From contig UQTI01000040.1 in the NCBI GenBank assembly GCA_900543975.1, positions 1 to 26,970 on the forward strand: a DNA stretch of 26,970 nucleotides, in the 5' to 3' direction. Positions 14,107 to 22,924 of this stretch are shown here, in pieces; position 1 is the stretch's first letter; the number at the start of each line of letters is the position of its first letter. The notes under the pieces were generated by a model. That model had not been told where the DNA came from. It made no database searches and saw only the letters and a program-made list of their open reading frames with translations. Source of the stretch: an uncultured Prevotella sp. GTDB lineage: Bacteria; Bacteroidota; Bacteroidia; Bacteroidales; Bacteroidaceae. Made by a program: the position numbers and the translations under genes.

Positions 14107-16077
14107 ATGAGTAGATTTTTCAAGACCGTGGCCTATGTGCTGACGGTACATGTGCTGGCCCTCGCGGCTTTTACAATTTTCCGGTTAATAGAGTTCATCA
14201 CCCTTGGCGGCATGATTGCCGACAAAGAAGCGAGCGTGCTGACAGCCTTCGTCAAAGGTCTGTGGTTTGACAACGTGATAGCCTGCTATGTCGGCGTGTT
14301 GCCTGTCACCGTGTTGCTCGTTACTGCCGCCTTCGGCTTTTGCCGCCGTTGGTTGCTGCGTGGCGCAAACGTGTGGTATGGCGTGCTGTTTGGCGTGGCC
14401 TTCATGCCATCGGCTGCCAACACCCCCTATTTCCAGTATTTCTTCAAGAACATCAACTCGAGCATCTTCGAGTGGTTCGGCTATGCAGGCACCACGTCGG
14501 GCATGCTGCTGCAAGAGAAGTCGTGGTGGCTACACATCGCGCTCTATTTTGTTGTGACAGCCGCGTTCGTCTATCTGCTCGTCATGCTGCGCCGACGCTT
14601 CACGCCTCAGCTCTGCACCAAGCAAATCGAGAAGCTCAAGCCCATAGCTACAGCGTCACGTCTGCTCATAGCCGTGGCCATGACAGGTCTCTGTCTCTTC
14701 GGCATACGCGGCCGCATGGGCTACAACCCCATAAAGGTGAGCCAGGCCTACTATTGCGATGACGCTTTCCTCAACCAGCTCGGCATAAACCCGGCGTTCA
14801 ACCTCCTCACCAGTGTGCTTGACGACATGCGTAAGGAGAACCGCGAGCTGCATCTCATGCCCTATTCCGAGGCCATAACCAACACACGCCGATGGTTAGG
14901 AATAACAGGAACGGTTGATAGCAGCAACGTGCTCAAACGTGCGGTTATAAACCCTCTGCCCGCACACACCGAAGCAGCGACGGCAACAAAGCACCGGCCT
15001 AACGTGGTGGTGATCCTCATGGAGAGCATGTCGGCAAACCTCATGGGAACCTTCGGCAACAACAGTCACCTCACCCCCACCCTCGACTCGCTCTACAACC
15101 ACTCGCTCGCCTTCGACCATTTCTACAGCGCTGGCATACACACCAACCACGGCATGACAGCCACGCTCTACTCGTTTCCTGCCATCATGTTCCGCAACCT
15201 CATGAAAGGCACCGTGACGCCTCATCGCCACGGCATAGCCACCGTGTTAAAGGAGCACAATTACAACAACATGTTCTTCATGACCCACGAGGCACAATAT
15301 GACAACATGAAGGCGTTCTTCGCAACCAACGGCTACGACGACATCTACTCGCAGGAGAGCTACCCCAAGAGCGAGGTTGTCAACTCGTTCGGTGTGAGCG
15401 ACCATTTCCTCTTCAGCTACGCTCTCAACACCATCAACCGCAAAGCGGCAACAGGAAAGCCTTTCTTCGCAACAATACTGACCATCAGCAACCACCCGCC
15501 CTACATCGTGCCGTCATGGTTCAAGGCAAAGAGCAAGGACAAGGAACAGCAGATTGTGGAGTATGCTGACTGGTGCGTGGGCGATTTTCTCAAGAAAGCA
15601 AAGCGTGAGCCGTGGTACAAGAACACAATCTTCATAATACAGGCCGACCACGGCAAGATCGTGGCTGGGTCGGGAGGCGAACTGCCACAGTCGCTCAACC
15701 ACATACCGCTCATCATGTTTGGTCCTGGCGTTCCGCAGATGCGCTACGATGGGTTGGGCATGCAGGTTGATGTCATGCCAACGCTCTTCGGACTTATGGG
15801 AATGAGTTACACCTCTTATGGTTTTGGCCAAGACCTGCTCAAAAGCCCTCGCCACATGGTGTTCTATTCGGCCGACAACCAGCTCGTGGCCCGCGACCAT
15901 AAACGTTGCTTCATCTACAGTCCGTCTCTGCAAAAAAGCTTCTGCTACGATGTGTTGCCCGACGGGGTGCTGAAAGAAAACCCCAACACTGCCAGCTTTG
16001 CAGACCTCAAAAACTATGTGTTCTCAAACATACAGACAGCCGAGTTTATTGAAAGACACAAGAAAGGTCTTAGATAA
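14107..16077 (+). CDS. LTA-synthase-like membrane sulfatase/phosphotransferase
   Basis: A 656-residue protein. The first ~205 residues hold about five membrane helices. From about 297 comes an alkaline-phosphatase-superfamily domain like that of LtaS/MdoB: VVVILMESMSANLMG with E306, a probable nucleophile T351 in HTNHGMTATLYS, ISNHPPY, and ADHGK with D514 and H515. These match the metal- and nucleophile-bearing motifs of LtaS-type enzymes. The catalytic domain should face the periplasm. In Gram-negative bacteria such proteins transfer phosphoglycerol or phosphoethanolamine groups to glycans or lipids, so classical lipoteichoic acid synthesis is not implied. It is paired divergently with an ArnT/PMT-like transferase, consistent with modification of a surface glycan or lipid. 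A strong terminator follows. Confidence 0.9.
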   Translation: MSRFFKTVAYVLTVHVLALAAFTIFRLIEFITLGGMIADKEASVLTAFVKGLWFDNVIACYVGVLPVTVLLVTAAFGFCRRWLLRGANVWYGVLFGVAFMPSAANTPYFQYFFKNINSSIFEWFGYAGTTSGMLLQEKSWWLHIALYFVVTAAFVYLLVMLRRRFTPQLCTKQIEKLKPIATASRLLIAVAMTGLCLFGIRGRMGYNPIKVSQAYYCDDAFLNQLGINPAFNLLTSVLDDMRKENRELHLMPYSEAITNTRRWLGITGTVDSSNVLKRAVINPLPAHTEAATATKHRPNVVVILMESMSANLMGTFGNNSHLTPTLDSLYNHSLAFDHFYSAGIHTNHGMTATLYSFPAIMFRNLMKGTVTPHRHGIATVLKEHNYNNMFFMTHEAQYDNMKAFFATNGYDDIYSQESYPKSEVVNSFGVSDHFLFSYALNTINRKAATGKPFFATILTISNHPPYIVPSWFKAKSKDKEQQIVEYADWCVGDFLKKAKREPWYKNTIFIIQADHGKIVAGSGGELPQSLNHIPLIMFGPGVPQMRYDGLGMQVDVMPTLFGLMGMSYTSYGFGQDLLKSPRHMVFYSADNQLVARDHKRCFIYSPSLQKSFCYDVLPDGVLKENPNTASFADLKNYVFSNIQTAEFIERHKKGLR

Positions 16078-16106
16078 AAACTTTCGGTAAAAAAAGGAAA
16101 AAAATA

Positions 16107-16151
16107 AAACCCAAGCGTGCTGATTGAAACTGCACACTTGGGTTTATTTTT
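16107..16151. terminator. Bidirectional terminator between convergent genes
   Basis: AAACCCAAG (16107-16115) pairs with CTTGGGTTT (16137-16145), extended inwards by GTGC/GCAC beyond one mismatch. ATTTTT follows on the + strand and TATTTTTTTCC on the - strand, so both the LtaS-like gene and the acyl-CoA synthetase gene can end here. Confidence 0.87.
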
Positions 16152-16281
16152 ATATCGTTCAAACAGAAAAAGCTGTTGGACTTTCTATCATAGCAAACCA
16201 AAACAAGCAAGGCAAATCTTCTTGTCAACTCGTCCGCTCGGCTTTGCCGCTTGCCTAAGCAAGAACTTGTCAACTGACAAA

Positions 16282-17946
16282 TCAGACATTCTGATAGAGA
16301 TAGCGCTTGATGCTCTTCTTGGGAGTCTTCTCAAACTCTTCTTCCTGAATTTTTATTGTAGAGAGCTTGCTGTAAGCAGGCAGCTCGGCGTTGAGCTCCT
16401 GACGGTTCTGCTCCATAACGGCAACAATGTCGTCGTTGGTCAGACGCATGCCCTTGGCCTCATCATAGTCGGGATGTACCAAGCCCACGAGCTTGTCGCC
16501 CTGCTGAATGACGATGCTCTCGTTAACGAGCGCCATCGAGTTGAGCTTGTCCTCAATCTCCTCGGGATAGATGTTTTGACCGTTGGCGCTCAGCAGCATG
16601 TTCTTTGAACGGCCCTTTATGAACACGTTACCGTTGGCATCCATCGTACCAAGGTCGCCGGTGTGGTACCAGCCGTCCTTGTCGAGGGCCTGGCGTGTGG
16701 CCTCCTCGTTCTTATAGTAGCCAAGCATCACGTTCAAGCCGCGAGCAAGAATCTCTCCCGGCACGTTCTCAGGGTCTTCACTGTCGATGCGCACCTCCAT
16801 ATGGACCACGGGCTTGCCGCATGAGCCGGGCACGAAGTCGTGGTAGTCGGCATAGCAGATAATCGGCGCACACTCGGTAGCGCCATAACCCACGGTATAA
16901 GGGAAGTCGATACGTTTGAGGAACTGCTCCACCTCTTGGTTGAATGCAGCACCACCGATAATGATCTCATAGAAGCGTCCGCCAAACGCGTTCTTGACCT
17001 GCTCACAGATCTTCTGGTTTACCTTACGGTTGAGCACAGGCATGTTAAGGAGCAGACGCATGCGATTGTTCTGTATCTTCGGGAACACCTTCTTACGGAT
17101 GATCTTCTCGATGACGAGCGGCACGGCAATGATGATGGCAGGCTTAACCTCAGAGAACGCCTGGGCTATGATTGCCGGACTGGGCACGCGTGTGAGATAA
17201 TAGATGTGGCAGCCATGCAGGAACTCGAAGAAGAACTCGAACGACATGCCATACATGTGGGCCATGGGCAGAATGCTGATCACGCTGTCGCCGGCCTTAA
17301 CGGTTGAGCCGAGCACGCTCTTGGCAAAGTCGCAGTTGCTCCACATGGCGCGATAAGGAATCATTACGCCCTTAGAGAAACCCGTGGTTCCACTGGTGTA
17401 GTTGATGAGCGCCATCTCCTCGCCGCTTGTCTCACGGCGGTAGTGTACATGCTCCTGACGGAAATATTTAGGAAATTTCTTTCCAAACATCTCGTTGAGG
17501 TGCTCGCGAGCATAGGTGAGCTTCTCCGTTCTCGACACCACAAGCGAGTAGTCGGGAATGTAGATAATGCCTTCAAGGTCGGGCATCTTCGTGGCATCAA
17601 TGACCGTTGCCACCACATCGCCCACGAAGAGCAGCTTGGCACCGCTGTGGTTAACGATGTTGTGAATCTGCTCAGCCGTGAACTCATGCAAGATAGGCAC
17701 AGCCACGGCTCCATAGGTTAGTGTAGCAAGGAACGCTACAGCCCAACAAGCACTGTTACGTCCACAGAGCGCTATTTTATCGCCCTGCTGCACGCCGCTG
17801 TTCTCGAACATGATGTGCAGCTTTTCAATTTTACGAGCCACATCATGATATTGCAGTGTGGCACCCTTAAAATCGGTCAGAGCATCGCGATTCCAGTTGT
17901 CGATAATGCTCTTCTCGATAAGAGAATTTAAACTTACGATCTCCAT
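16282..17946 (-). CDS. AMP-dependent acyl-CoA synthetase (paralogue 1)
   Basis: A 554-residue ANL-superfamily enzyme if started at 17946 (MEIVSLNSLIEKSII). This start lines up with paralogue 2 (MERNPSFNFLIEQSII), so the longer frame from 18018 is not preferred. Motifs: P-loop YTSGTTGFSKGV (183-194), VGYGATECAPI (adenine-binding 'YG.TE'), GWYHTGDLG and the hinge region GRSKNMLLSANGQNIYPEEIE, ending in KTPKKSIKRYLY with the usual C-terminal catalytic lysine. The reaction is carboxylate + ATP + CoA to acyl-CoA + AMP + PPi. A fatty-acid substrate is likely from overall similarity to long-chain acyl-CoA ligases but is not proved. It is cytoplasmic. It follows paralogue 2 by 170 bp and a terminator, so it may have its own promoter. 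Confidence 0.9.
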   Translation of the reverse strand: MEIVSLNSLIEKSIIDNWNRDALTDFKGATLQYHDVARKIEKLHIMFENSGVQQGDKIALCGRNSACWAVAFLATLTYGAVAVPILHEFTAEQIHNIVNHSGAKLLFVGDVVATVIDATKMPDLEGIIYIPDYSLVVSRTEKLTYAREHLNEMFGKKFPKYFRQEHVHYRRETSGEEMALINYTSGTTGFSKGVMIPYRAMWSNCDFAKSVLGSTVKAGDSVISILPMAHMYGMSFEFFFEFLHGCHIYYLTRVPSPAIIAQAFSEVKPAIIIAVPLVIEKIIRKKVFPKIQNNRMRLLLNMPVLNRKVNQKICEQVKNAFGGRFYEIIIGGAAFNQEVEQFLKRIDFPYTVGYGATECAPIICYADYHDFVPGSCGKPVVHMEVRIDSEDPENVPGEILARGLNVMLGYYKNEEATRQALDKDGWYHTGDLGTMDANGNVFIKGRSKNMLLSANGQNIYPEEIEDKLNSMALVNESIVIQQGDKLVGLVHPDYDEAKGMRLTNDDIVAVMEQNRQELNAELPAYSKLSTIKIQEEEFEKTPKKSIKRYLYQNV

Positions 17947-18016
17947 ATCGTGTATTTGAGTATGTGTGTGTTGGCACATTAGACCCAACTTATTAGCAAA
18001 CAAAAGACCTGTCTGC

Positions 18017-18042
18017 AAAGAAAAGGCCTGTATCGACAGACC
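18017..18042 (-). terminator. Terminator after acyl-CoA synthetase paralogue 2
   Basis: On the - strand GGTCTGT, a CGAT loop and ACAGGCC form a 7-bp stem (one G-T pair), followed by TTTTCTTT. It lies 74 bp after the stop of paralogue 2 and upstream of paralogue 1. Confidence 0.7.
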
Positions 18043-18116
18043 ATTTCTTTCAAGAAGGTTTCTTTATAATAATAAGGTGTGCCGTGCCTGGTTGTTTTCT
18101 GTTTTAGTGAGTTTGT

Positions 18117-19784
18117 TCAGACATCTTTGTAGAGATAGCGTTTGATGCTTTTCTTTGGGGTCTTTACAAATTCATCTTCATGTAGTCTGAGTTCCGAAAT
18201 CTTACAGAACGGCGGCAGCTGCTCGTTGAGCTTCAAGCGGTTTTGCTCCATTATGCTCATGAGGTCGTCATCGTTGAAATCCATGGCCTTGGCCTCATCA
18301 TAGTCGGGATGCACCAGACCGATGAGCTTGTCGCCCTTCTGCACGATCAGGCTCTCGTTGACATAAGCCATCGAGTTGAGCTTGTCCTCAATCTCCTCTG
18401 GATAGACGTTCTGTCCGTTGCTTCCGAGCAGCATGTTCTTTATGCGGCCTCTGATGAAGACATGTCCATCTGCCGACATGGTGCCGAGGTCGCCCGTGTG
18501 GTACCATCCGTCGGCATCAAGAACGGCGCGTGTGGCCTCTTCGTTCTTATAGTAGCCGAGCATGGTGTTCATGCCTCGTGCCAGCACCTCACCCGGCGTG
18601 TTCTGCGGGTCATCGCTGTCTATGCGCACCTCCATGTGCTTCACGGGCAGTCCGCATGAGCCTGGCACAAAGTCTTTATAGTCGGAGAAGGTAATGAGCG
18701 GTGCCGTCTCTGTGGTGCCGTAGCCCACAGTTATTGGGAACTTTATATCTCTTAAGAACGCTTCTATCTCTTGGTTTAGGGCTGCTCCACCGGTAATTAC
18801 CTCATAGGCGTTGCCTCCAAACACATCGGCCACCATGTCGCGAATGTTTGCTTTCACTCGTTTGTTCACCACGGGCATGTTAAGCAACAAGCGCACGCGG
18901 TTGCTCTGCACAACAGGCATGATCATCTTGCGCACAATCTTCTCCACGATCATAGGCACAGCCACGATAAGCGATGGCTTGACCTGCGCAAACGCCTCGG
19001 CTATGAGCGACGGCGACGGCAGACGTGTGAGGTAGAACAGATGGTTGCCGTTGACGAAACCGAAGATAAACTCGACCATCATGCCATACATGTGGGCCAT
19101 GGGCAGAATGCTCACGATGTTGGAGCCGCTCTTTATGTGTGGGCCAAGACCATCAAGCACAAAGTCGAGATTACCCCACAACGCACGATAAGGGAGCATC
19201 ACACCCTTGGAGAAACCTGTTGTGCCGCTGGTATAGTTGATGAGTGCCAACTCGTCGGGCGACTGCTCCTTGTAATAGTAAACATGCTCCTTGCGGAAAT
19301 ATTTGGGATATTTATGTCCAAACATCTCGTTTAGATGCTCGCGTGCATAGGTTAGTTTTTCGCTACGCGACACCACAAGCGAGAAATCAGGCAAATAGAC
19401 GACACCCTCCAATGAGGGCATCTGGTCAGCATCTATCGTCGTGGCCACCACATCGCCCACAAACAGCAGTTTGGAATCGCTATGGTTGACAATGTTATAA
19501 ATCTGGTCGGGAGTAAACTCATGCTGTATAGGCACCGCCACGGCGCCATAGGTCAACACAGCGAGAAAGGCCACTGCCCAATGGCTGCTGTTGCGACCGC
19601 ACAGCGCCACCTTGTCACCTGGCATGAGCCCGCTATTTTCGAACACAATGTGCAGCTTTTCTATCTTTCGAGCCACATCATGAAACTGTAGAGTGGCTCC
19701 CTTATAGTCGGTAAGGGCATCCTGATCCCAGTTCTTTATTATACTTTGTTCAATTAAGAAGTTGAAACTTGGATTTCTTTCCAT
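18117..19784 (-). CDS. AMP-dependent acyl-CoA synthetase (paralogue 2)
   Basis: A 555-residue ANL-superfamily enzyme, very close to paralogue 1 over its whole length (for example the shared ATLQ.HDVARKIEKLHI and VVSR.EKLTYAREHLNEMFG). The start at 19784 (MERNPSF) fits the alignment and puts the -7 element 24 bp upstream; the longer frame from 19937 would run through that promoter. Motifs: YTSGTTGFSKGV, VGYGTTETAPL, GWYHTGDLG, GRIKNMLLGSNGQNVYPEEIE and a terminal KTPKKSIKRYLY. The predicted role is activation of a fatty acid to its CoA ester. Substrate differences between the paralogues cannot be read from the sequence. Confidence 0.9.
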   Translation of the reverse strand: MERNPSFNFLIEQSIIKNWDQDALTDYKGATLQFHDVARKIEKLHIVFENSGLMPGDKVALCGRNSSHWAVAFLAVLTYGAVAVPIQHEFTPDQIYNIVNHSDSKLLFVGDVVATTIDADQMPSLEGVVYLPDFSLVVSRSEKLTYAREHLNEMFGHKYPKYFRKEHVYYYKEQSPDELALINYTSGTTGFSKGVMLPYRALWGNLDFVLDGLGPHIKSGSNIVSILPMAHMYGMMVEFIFGFVNGNHLFYLTRLPSPSLIAEAFAQVKPSLIVAVPMIVEKIVRKMIMPVVQSNRVRLLLNMPVVNKRVKANIRDMVADVFGGNAYEVITGGAALNQEIEAFLRDIKFPITVGYGTTETAPLITFSDYKDFVPGSCGLPVKHMEVRIDSDDPQNTPGEVLARGMNTMLGYYKNEEATRAVLDADGWYHTGDLGTMSADGHVFIRGRIKNMLLGSNGQNVYPEEIEDKLNSMAYVNESLIVQKGDKLIGLVHPDYDEAKAMDFNDDDLMSIMEQNRLKLNEQLPPFCKISELRLHEDEFVKTPKKSIKRYLYKDV

Positions 19785-19807
19785 TGCACATTTTTGTAAA
19801 TTTAGTG

Positions 19808-19840
19808 CAAAGATACCACCTAATTTGCACATCGCAAAAA
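19808..19840 (-). promoter_or_regulatory. Promoter of acyl-CoA synthetase paralogue 2
   Basis: On the - strand TTTTTG (19840-19835) and TATCTTTG (19815-19808) are separated by 19 bp, a close fit to the Bacteroidetes -33/-7 pattern. The -7 element is 23 bp from the start codon, so the leader is very short. Confidence 0.75.
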
Positions 19841-19877
19841 GTTTTGTGCAATATTTTTCTTTCAATATACAATTAGC

Positions 19878-19921
19878 CCCCATTTGTGGTAGTTTTAAAG
19901 ATAAAAACGCCACAAATGGGG
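19878..19921 (-). terminator. Perfect 12-bp inverted repeat after the ABC permease gene
   Basis: CCCCATTTGTGG (19878-19889) pairs with CCACAAATGGGG (19910-19921), and an inner GTTTT/AAAAC can extend the structure. It lies 47 bp after the permease stop codon. No T-run follows on the - strand, so it may be a transcript-end or processing structure and not a classical terminator. Confidence 0.6.
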
Positions 19922-19968
19922 ACTGATATAAAAACAAGCTTGTTTGCTCACATTGTCATTGCCTCACA

Positions 19969-21216
19969 TCACTCGTAGCTCATGGTCTTGGCAGGGTGGA
20001 TGTGGGATATGAGATAGCTCGGGGCGATGAGCACAAAAAGACTTATTATTAATGTGCCGATGTTCAGCAACACGACGTAAAGGAGGTTAACCTCCACAGG
20101 CACGGTGCTGACATAATAGGTTGCGGGGTCGAGCTTCACAAGTCCGGTGACATATTGAAGAGCCACAAGACCTAAACCTACAAGGTTGCCCCACAGCAAT
20201 CCGCGACCAATAATGAAGGCAGAGAACCACATAAACGTGTGGCGCACAGTAGCGTTGCCCGCGCCCAACGCCTTGAGCAGTCCGATCATCTGCGTGCGCT
20301 CAAGAATGATGATAAGCAGCCCCGATATCATGGTCACGGCAGCCACACACATCATGATGGCAAGGATGATCCACACGTTGAGGTCAAGCAGGCTGAGCCA
20401 TGAGAAGATCTGCGGGCTCACCTCCTTTATGGTCTTCGAAGCGAAGGTGTTGCCATAATGGTCGGTCGTGCGGTTAACCTTTGCAATGACGGTTCGCTCC
20501 ACATCGTCGAGCTGTGCAAAGTTGTTTATTGTAAGCTCAGCACCTCCTGCCACGTCAGCAGGCCAGCCGTTGAGCTTTGCCACCGCGTGCAGGTCGGTGA
20601 AACAGATGGTGTTGTCATATTGCGTGAGGTTGGTCTGGTAGATGCCCGATATGGTGAACCTGCGCATGCGCACGCCAGTATAGTCGATGAAATAGGCGAA
20701 GAGCCGTGATCCGGTCTTGAGATGCAGCTTGTCTGCCATGTTCTTAGAGACGAGCAGCTTGTTGCCCGATGTCTTGTCGGAGAAGTGTGGTATGCTGCCT
20801 TCAACCATGTTTTTGTGGATGAAGGTTGAGTCAAACTCAGGACCTACGCCTTTGAACATGACGCCAAGAAAATCGTCATCGGTCTTAAGTATGCCCTGTC
20901 GATATGCAAACCGCTGCACATGCTTCACGCCCTGGATGTGGGAGAGCACGCTCATGACGGAGTCGTCCATCTGCACAGCCCTGCCGTCGCCACCCATCAA
21001 AGCGTTATATTCGGCCACCTGTATGTGGCTGCCGAAGCCGATGACCTTGTCGCGGATGGCATGTTTGAAGCCAAGCACCACACACACGCTCACAATCATC
21101 ACGGCAAGTCCTATCGCCACCCCGATAGTGGCAATGCGGATGGCCGGACGCGACACCTTGCGTTTGTCGTCGTTCTGGGCATATATGCGATGTGCTAAGA
21201 AATAAGGCAGGTTCAT
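19969..21216 (-). CDS. LolC/LolE-type ABC transporter permease
   Basis: A 415-residue permease of the FtsX/MacB type. It has one N-terminal helix (about 29-50, IATIGVAIGLAVMIVSVCVVLGF), a large periplasmic domain (about 52-275) and three C-terminal helices, with ERTQMIGLLKALGAG after the first of them: the usual family motif 'R..EIG.L+A.GA'. In Bacteroidales such proteins are annotated as lipoprotein-release permeases. The ATPase partner is not in the window. Its ATG overlaps the stop of the upstream aminotransferase gene in a TCAT on the + strand (21213-21216), so the two are translationally coupled. No functional link between them is known to me. Confidence 0.85.
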   Translation of the reverse strand: MNLPYFLAHRIYAQNDDKRKVSRPAIRIATIGVAIGLAVMIVSVCVVLGFKHAIRDKVIGFGSHIQVAEYNALMGGDGRAVQMDDSVMSVLSHIQGVKHVQRFAYRQGILKTDDDFLGVMFKGVGPEFDSTFIHKNMVEGSIPHFSDKTSGNKLLVSKNMADKLHLKTGSRLFAYFIDYTGVRMRRFTISGIYQTNLTQYDNTICFTDLHAVAKLNGWPADVAGGAELTINNFAQLDDVERTVIAKVNRTTDHYGNTFASKTIKEVSPQIFSWLSLLDLNVWIILAIMMCVAAVTMISGLLIIILERTQMIGLLKALGAGNATVRHTFMWFSAFIIGRGLLWGNLVGLGLVALQYVTGLVKLDPATYYVSTVPVEVNLLYVVLLNIGTLIISLFVLIAPSYLISHIHPAKTMSYE

Positions 21217-22421
21217 GATAGCTGCTCTTTACGTCCGGGGTAAGCCTCAAGGGCCTTACGCAGCACCACAAGGGCGCGTTCCAGATCTTCTTTTTTCAGG
21301 ACATAAGCTATGCGCACCTGGTTTATTCCAGCTCCGGGCGTTGTGTAGAAGCCTGTGGCGGGAGCCATCATGACGGTTTCGCCCTCATACTGAAACTCTT
21401 CCAGACACCAACGGCAGAACGTCTCCGAGTTGTCAACAGGAAGCTGTGCCACGGTGTAGAACGCTCCCATGGGTATGGGCGAGTAGACACCGGGAATGCG
21501 GTTCAGACCGTCGATCAGGCATTTACGGCGCTCCACATACTCGTCATAGACGTCGCGATAATATTCTTCCGGTGCGTCGAGCGATGCCTCAGCCACAATC
21601 TGTCCGATGAGTGGTGGCGAGAGACGAGCCTGACAAAACTTCATCACGGCGGCTCTCACCTCTTTGTTCTTAGTTATGAGAGCACCCACACGGATGCCAC
21701 ACTCGCTGTAACGTTTCGACACCGAGTCGATAAGTATGACGTTCTGCTCTATGCCTTCAAGGTGGCAGGCGCTGATGTAGGGTGAGCCTGTGTAGATATA
21801 CTCGCGATACACCTCATCGGAGAAGAGGTAGAGGTCATATTTCTTCACAAGGTCACGGATCTGGTTCATCTCGCGGCGCGTGTAGAGATAACCCGTCGGG
21901 TTATTGGGGTTACAGATCATGATGGCGCGTGTGCGCTCATTGATCAGCTCCTCAAACTTCTCCACCTTGGGCAACGAGAAGCCCTCTTCTATGGTTGTGG
22001 CAATGGTGCGTATTTTTGCGCCCGCCGAAATGGCAAACGCCATGTAGTTGGCATAAGCGGGTTCTGGCACAATAATCTCGTCGCCAGGGTTCAGACATGA
22101 CATGAACGCGAAGAGCACAGCCTCTGAACCTCCAGAGGTTATTATTATGTCGTCGGCCGTTACGTTAATGTTATATTTCTTATAATAGCCGACAAGCTTC
22201 TCGCGGTAAGACAGGTAACCCTGCGACGGCGAGTATTCCAATATTTTGCGGTCGATGTGCTTAAGCGCGTCGAGACCCACCTGCGGTGTGGGCAGGTCGG
22301 GCTGACCAATGTTCAAATGATACACTTTCACGCCCTTCTTCTTTGCTGCAGCAGCAAGGGGTGCAAGCTTTCTGATTGGTGATTCGGGCATCTCCAGCCC
22401 TCGAACTGATATCTCTGGCAT
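21213..22421 (-). CDS. PLP-dependent class I/II aminotransferase (aspartate aminotransferase-like)
   Basis: A 402-residue fold-type I PLP enzyme of normal length. Visible motifs: NPNNPTG (171-177), SDEVY (201-205) with D202 expected to bind the pyridine nitrogen, and SVSKRYSECGIRVG with K236 as the Schiff-base lysine and R244 as a phosphate-binding residue. The late arginine that binds the substrate carboxylate is probably the R in NQVRIAY. It fits the aspartate/aromatic aminotransferase group, but the exact amino acid is not certain. It is cytoplasmic and the first gene of a two-gene unit with the ABC permease. A good promoter lies just upstream. Confidence 0.88.
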   Translation of the reverse strand: MPEISVRGLEMPESPIRKLAPLAAAAKKKGVKVYHLNIGQPDLPTPQVGLDALKHIDRKILEYSPSQGYLSYREKLVGYYKKYNINVTADDIIITSGGSEAVLFAFMSCLNPGDEIIVPEPAYANYMAFAISAGAKIRTIATTIEEGFSLPKVEKFEELINERTRAIMICNPNNPTGYLYTRREMNQIRDLVKKYDLYLFSDEVYREYIYTGSPYISACHLEGIEQNVILIDSVSKRYSECGIRVGALITKNKEVRAAVMKFCQARLSPPLIGQIVAEASLDAPEEYYRDVYDEYVERRKCLIDGLNRIPGVYSPIPMGAFYTVAQLPVDNSETFCRWCLEEFQYEGETVMMAPATGFYTTPGAGINQVRIAYVLKKEDLERALVVLRKALEAYPGRKEQLS

Positions 22422-22446
22422 CTTTATGTTGTATTGTTTCGTTCTG

Positions 22447-22479
22447 CAAAGGTAATGTAATTAAAAGACAATACAAAAT
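22447..22479 (-). promoter_or_regulatory. Promoter of the aminotransferase/permease unit
   Basis: On the - strand ATTTTG (22479-22474) and TACCTTTG (22454-22447) are separated by 19 bp, a strong match to the Bacteroidetes -33/-7 pattern. The -7 element lies 25 bp ahead of the start codon. Confidence 0.75.
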
Positions 22480-22510
22480 AAGCTTGATTATTTTTTCTTG
22501 TTGTTACATT

Positions 22511-22924
22511 CTAAATGTAACTTTCCTCACCGCTGACCTCATCATTGACAAGAGCCACGATGCACACGATGACAAGGCCAGCCATAACCATCAGGGGCGT
22601 GGTGTAGTTGCCCGTGGTCACGGTGTTGGCCACAGCTCCTACAATGTTGCCAAAGATGTTGAGCAGCAGAGTCTTGAGCAGAGACAGGCCGTCGAAGAGG
22701 AAGAACAGCACCACACCGGCCGTGACACACACAGCCGTCCAGATGGCGTTGAGCCTCACGATGTTTCGTGTGGCAGGAAGCTCACGCATGACCTGTTGGG
22801 AGAAGCCGTTGTCTGCAATCTCGGCGTTGGCAAACTGCCTCATGAAATTGTCAACCAGCTGCTCGTCGTCATGCGTGTCGGAAACGTTTACATACTGATT
22901 ATTTTTTGGATCCATCATAACCAT
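22511..22924 (-). CDS. DUF5056-like membrane protein, possible anti-sigma partner
   Basis: A 137-residue protein. The N-terminal ~55 residues are soluble (DEQLVDNFMRQFANAEIADNGFSQQVMRELP), followed by two clear hydrophobic regions (about 60-80 and 108-127) and a middle amphipathic stretch. The IADNGFS..VM..LP string is what I associate with DUF5056 proteins, which in Bacteroidales follow ECF sigma genes. The frame overlaps the sigma factor gene by 26 bp if the first Met is used; Met3 (22918) or Met4 (22915) are equally possible starts. Overlap and topology suggest a partner or inhibitor of the sigma factor, which is inference. Confidence 0.75.
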   Translation of the reverse strand: MVMMDPKNNQYVNVSDTHDDEQLVDNFMRQFANAEIADNGFSQQVMRELPATRNIVRLNAIWTAVCVTAGVVLFFLFDGLSLLKTLLLNIFGNIVGAVANTVTTGNYTTPLMVMAGLVIVCIVALVNDEVSGEESYI

